A DNA stretch of 64,000 bases from the NCBI GenBank assembly GCA_036583965.1, contig JAZBQD010000017.1:29644310-29708309 (forward strand). Direction: 5' to 3'. Positions within the stretch are counted from its first letter, which is position 1. The number at the start of each line of letters is the position of its first letter. The position numbers and the translations under genes are program-made. The notes below the pieces were generated by a model that was given only the letters and a program-made list of their open reading frames with translations, did not search any database and was not told the origin of the DNA. Shown in pieces: positions 61,613 through 64,000 of this stretch. Source of the DNA: Prunella strophiata (taxonomy: Eukaryota > Chordata > Aves > Passeriformes > Prunellidae).

Positions 61613-61669
61613 ATGTTCAACGTGGAGAGCCTGGAGCGCGCCGAGCTGGGCGAGAGCCTGCTCACCTGG
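61613..61669 (+). CDS. HOOK3: HOOK3 exon 1, N terminus of the microtubule/dynein adaptor
   Basis: HOOK3 is a coiled-coil adaptor linking dynein-dynactin to cargo and binding microtubules and Golgi through its N-terminal Hook domain. The 57 coding bases give [19 protein letters not shown], which differs from the human start as I recall it at two residues (Asn for Ser3, Gly for Cys13). They are followed directly by the donor GTGAGT at 61670. The start follows CCGCC in a CpG island. The remainder of the roughly 718-residue protein lies to the right of the window. The apparent longer ORF past 61669 is intron. Confidence 0.95.
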
Positions 61670-64000
61670 GTGAGTGCGCGCCTGCCCGCCCGCACCGAGC
61701 TGGGGCCGCGCCTCAGGGCCCGCGGTGCCGGGCGCCTCCCGCCCCGCCGCGGCTCCGCTGCGGCGATAGAGGCCCCGCGGCCCGCACCGCGGCCGGGCCG
61801 GGGTCGGCGGAGCCCCGGCGGCCTGGCCTTGCTTTGTTTATGTCTTATCTTGGCGCTTCGCGGGTGCCTGGGCAGGGCCGCGCTCCGCCTCAGCGCTGCC
61901 CCTGCAGCGGGGGAACAAAGGCCCGGGGGGCGGCGCGGGAGCGCCCCCAGGTGCGCCCGGGCTGGGCTGGCGAGCTGCAGGCCGTGGCTCTGGTCCTTGT
62001 CCCTGCTCTGCTGTCGGTGTGTCAGTACCCCGCTGTTCGTACCTGCCCGTCGCTCTCCGACCAGCAAGGCCGCCTTTCTGACCACAAGTTTGCGTTTCCG
62101 CCTGTTTGTTTTTCTCCGTTTTTTAAGCAGTGCTTGAGTCTCGAGAGACAGAATTCACCGATGAGGTCGAGAATTTTACAGTATTAACCTAAGAGGTCAT
62201 ATATTTATTCCTGGAGGTGTTGAAGGCCAGGTTGGATGGGGCTCTGAGCAACCAGGTCTAGTTGAAGGTGTCCCTGGTCATGGCAGGGGGGTTGGAACCA
62301 GATGATTTTCAAAGTTCTTTTCCAGGTCAAACCCTTCTATTATTCTGTGGTCTTACGATAAAAATTACTTTATGCTACTTTAATGTTTGCAGTTTTTTCT
62401 GAAAATGTCTTTAGGTTGTGCTGTCAATCAAAGAGTAGTGGACATTAAACCTGGGTTTGCAGCTACCTGTAGTCTGAGCAATGACTGTAACACAGACGTG
62501 GAACTTGCATTTCTGTAGTAGCTGAATTATTGGTCAGTTGTTTGAAACCACTGGATTTTTATTTGAGGCTGGTTTGGATTTTTCTCCTCTGTACTCAAAA
62601 TTGCCAGGTAAATACCTAGAATACGAAACTCTGCAATACAACTGGTTGTTGAATAGAAACAGAAATTTTCAGACATTTTTTCTATGAGAAGCCAGAGCTG
62701 ACTGAAGCTCTGATGATGATGCGTAAGTTCCTGGGGAATAACAAGTTAGATTTCTCAATGAAAGTCAAAAAAGTTGAGCAAAGGAAATTAATTTATTGTT
62801 AGAGGTGAGCAAGTGGCCTGGAAGGTATAGAAGACAACAATTTTGGGGAAGTGCTTTGTGTTGATCTGGAATAAGTCACCCAGTTTCACTTTCCTTCACG
62901 TTCCTGCCCACTTTTCCATCTTTGTTGTGGACAAGTGTTGGCCACTTGTCTTGCTTTTGGCTTTCCATGCTTTCTCTTTCAGGTGTGGGGAATGAAAAGT
63001 CCCAATATGAGGAAGTCAATGTGTGTTAATGCTGGCAAAGAAAAAGTTGAGTGAGAGGCTCAGTCTTTATAGTCTGCAGTCCTGAAGCTGTACCTACCCT
63101 GTGCAGCCTGGTCCTGTCTGTGGAAAGGGTCCACACAGGTCCCTTTACACTTCTCAAACATTGAGCTAATGAGGAGACTAGCTGCATCTCTTTTGGTTAG
63201 CAGAAATAGTAAATCAACTTAAACAGCATTTGAATGGGCCAGCTTTATTCTGAGATGACTTTATGAAGTTACGGGCTGTTTTACAGTTTCGTCATTTGTG
63301 TGGGAATGTGGCTTTGAAACAGACTCAGTAAAACAAAAGTGAAGAAAGGTGACTTTACTTTATTCCAGCATACATGAAACTTGCAAAAGAGGCAGTGAAG
63401 TTTTTTGTTCCTCAGTGAAACTGGCTGTGTATAAAGAAGATGCTTTTTTTTGCTTGGCTTTCACTCAAGTCCCATAATGATTCTTGGGAAACCGTTCATT
63501 TAGATAGGAGGGTAGAGCTGTCTTAATAACAGTTTGTGCACATCTGGGAAGGCCAGTCATTTCCCATTATGACGGAGAAGCTGGCTGCTCTCTGGAACTG
63601 GTTTAGCCTCCCAGGTTGCTTGCTTAACATTCATACAGAAGTACTTAAACTGGTTTGTCTGTGTTTTGAATAGATAAGGCTTTCTGCAAGTCTGAGAACC
63701 TGTTCAGCCTAAAATGAATGTTTGCTCAGATGGATATAGGGTGAGAAGAAAGTGTTCCTCCCTCTGCCAACTCATGATTTTAATTAAGGAGCATATCACT
63801 TAGGCTTTTTACCCTGCATACCTGTGATTTCTCTTCCTTGGTTTTTTAATATTTTGCCAGTACCCATTTTTGTTGTTAGGCTTTAGCTAGCTTCTTGTTC
63901 TTGTTTATTTTTCACCTCTCTGACAGTGTCATCAAATGGCTTCCTAAATAATTTTTGTTCAGGATTTTAAACAGCTGGGTGAGTTTTGACTTCCTACCAC
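61670..64000 (+). other. HOOK3: HOOK3 intron 1 (partial, continues off the right edge)
   Basis: The first 350-450 bp are still CpG-rich, the island's downstream half. The rest is AT-rich and contains one CR1 fragment. I saw no second HOOK3 exon, which should encode a segment starting IQTFNV in human. Confidence 0.8.
62210..62352 (+). mobile_element. CR1 LINE 3'-end fragment (plus orientation)
   Basis: GGTGTTGAAGGCCAGGTTGG, ATGGGGCTCTGAGCAACC, GTGTCCCTGGTCATGGCAGG and GGGTTGGAACCAGATGATTT run toward TCTATTATTCTGTGG. This is the forward CR1 3' end. It is the only plus-strand CR1 recognised in the window. Confidence 0.9.

Overview
The window is vertebrate nuclear DNA, almost certainly from a bird. 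It carries several CR1 LINE 3' ends with the avian ATTCTATG-type terminus, a retrovirus-derived repeat of a kind I know from bird genomes, long introns, and sharply bounded CpG islands at gene starts. Gene order is THAP1 (-), a JUN-family gene (+), RNF170 (-), HOOK3 (+). In mammals THAP1, RNF170 and HOOK3 are adjacent in these same orientations (human 8p11.21), so the block is conserved synteny with one extra gene.

Layout. 1-3044: THAP1 on the minus strand. Exons 1 and 2 (the zinc-binding THAP domain) are present and exon 3 lies off the left edge. 3045-4015: THAP1 CpG promoter followed by a GC-rich minisatellite of about 19 units of 32-34 bp. 6190-9085: an intronless JUN-like bZIP gene with CpG promoter, AU-rich 3' UTR and poly(A) signal. 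Its reading frame shifts twice, at about 7.1 and 7.43 kb, and the shifts cancel. 9.1-36.4 kb: about 27 kb with no recognisable protein gene. It holds an ERV-derived fragment (22.4-23.3 kb), a likely LTR (35.6-36.4 kb), microsatellites and two isolated CpG-rich patches. 36.7-61.4 kb: RNF170 on the minus strand. All six coding exons were located base by base and sum to a 256-residue RING ubiquitin ligase. Its introns carry CR1 copies and a (TTTTA)n pentanucleotide tract. 60.2-61.2 kb: CR1 copies, a decayed approx. 80-104 bp tandem repeat, and a 357-bp CACA/CACAGA array. 61.2-61.7 kb: a CpG island that looks like a divergent RNF170/HOOK3 promoter, then HOOK3 exon 1. The window ends inside HOOK3 intron 1.

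The main result is the JUN-like gene. In human, JUN lies about 1 Mb from HOOK1 (1p32.1) and JUNB lies next to HOOK2 (19p13.13). A JUN-family gene about 55 kb from HOOK3 therefore fits a third member of an ancient HOOK-JUN linkage, kept here and absent from this place in mammals. The protein keeps a complete JUN basic region and zipper. It lacks the two Ser-Pro JNK sites and the SUMO-type Lys before EEPQTVPE, and has an unusual Ala/Pro C-terminal tail. The neighbouring genes do not form a pathway: THAP1 is a nuclear transcription factor, RNF170 an ER-membrane ubiquitin ligase, and HOOK3 a dynein adaptor.
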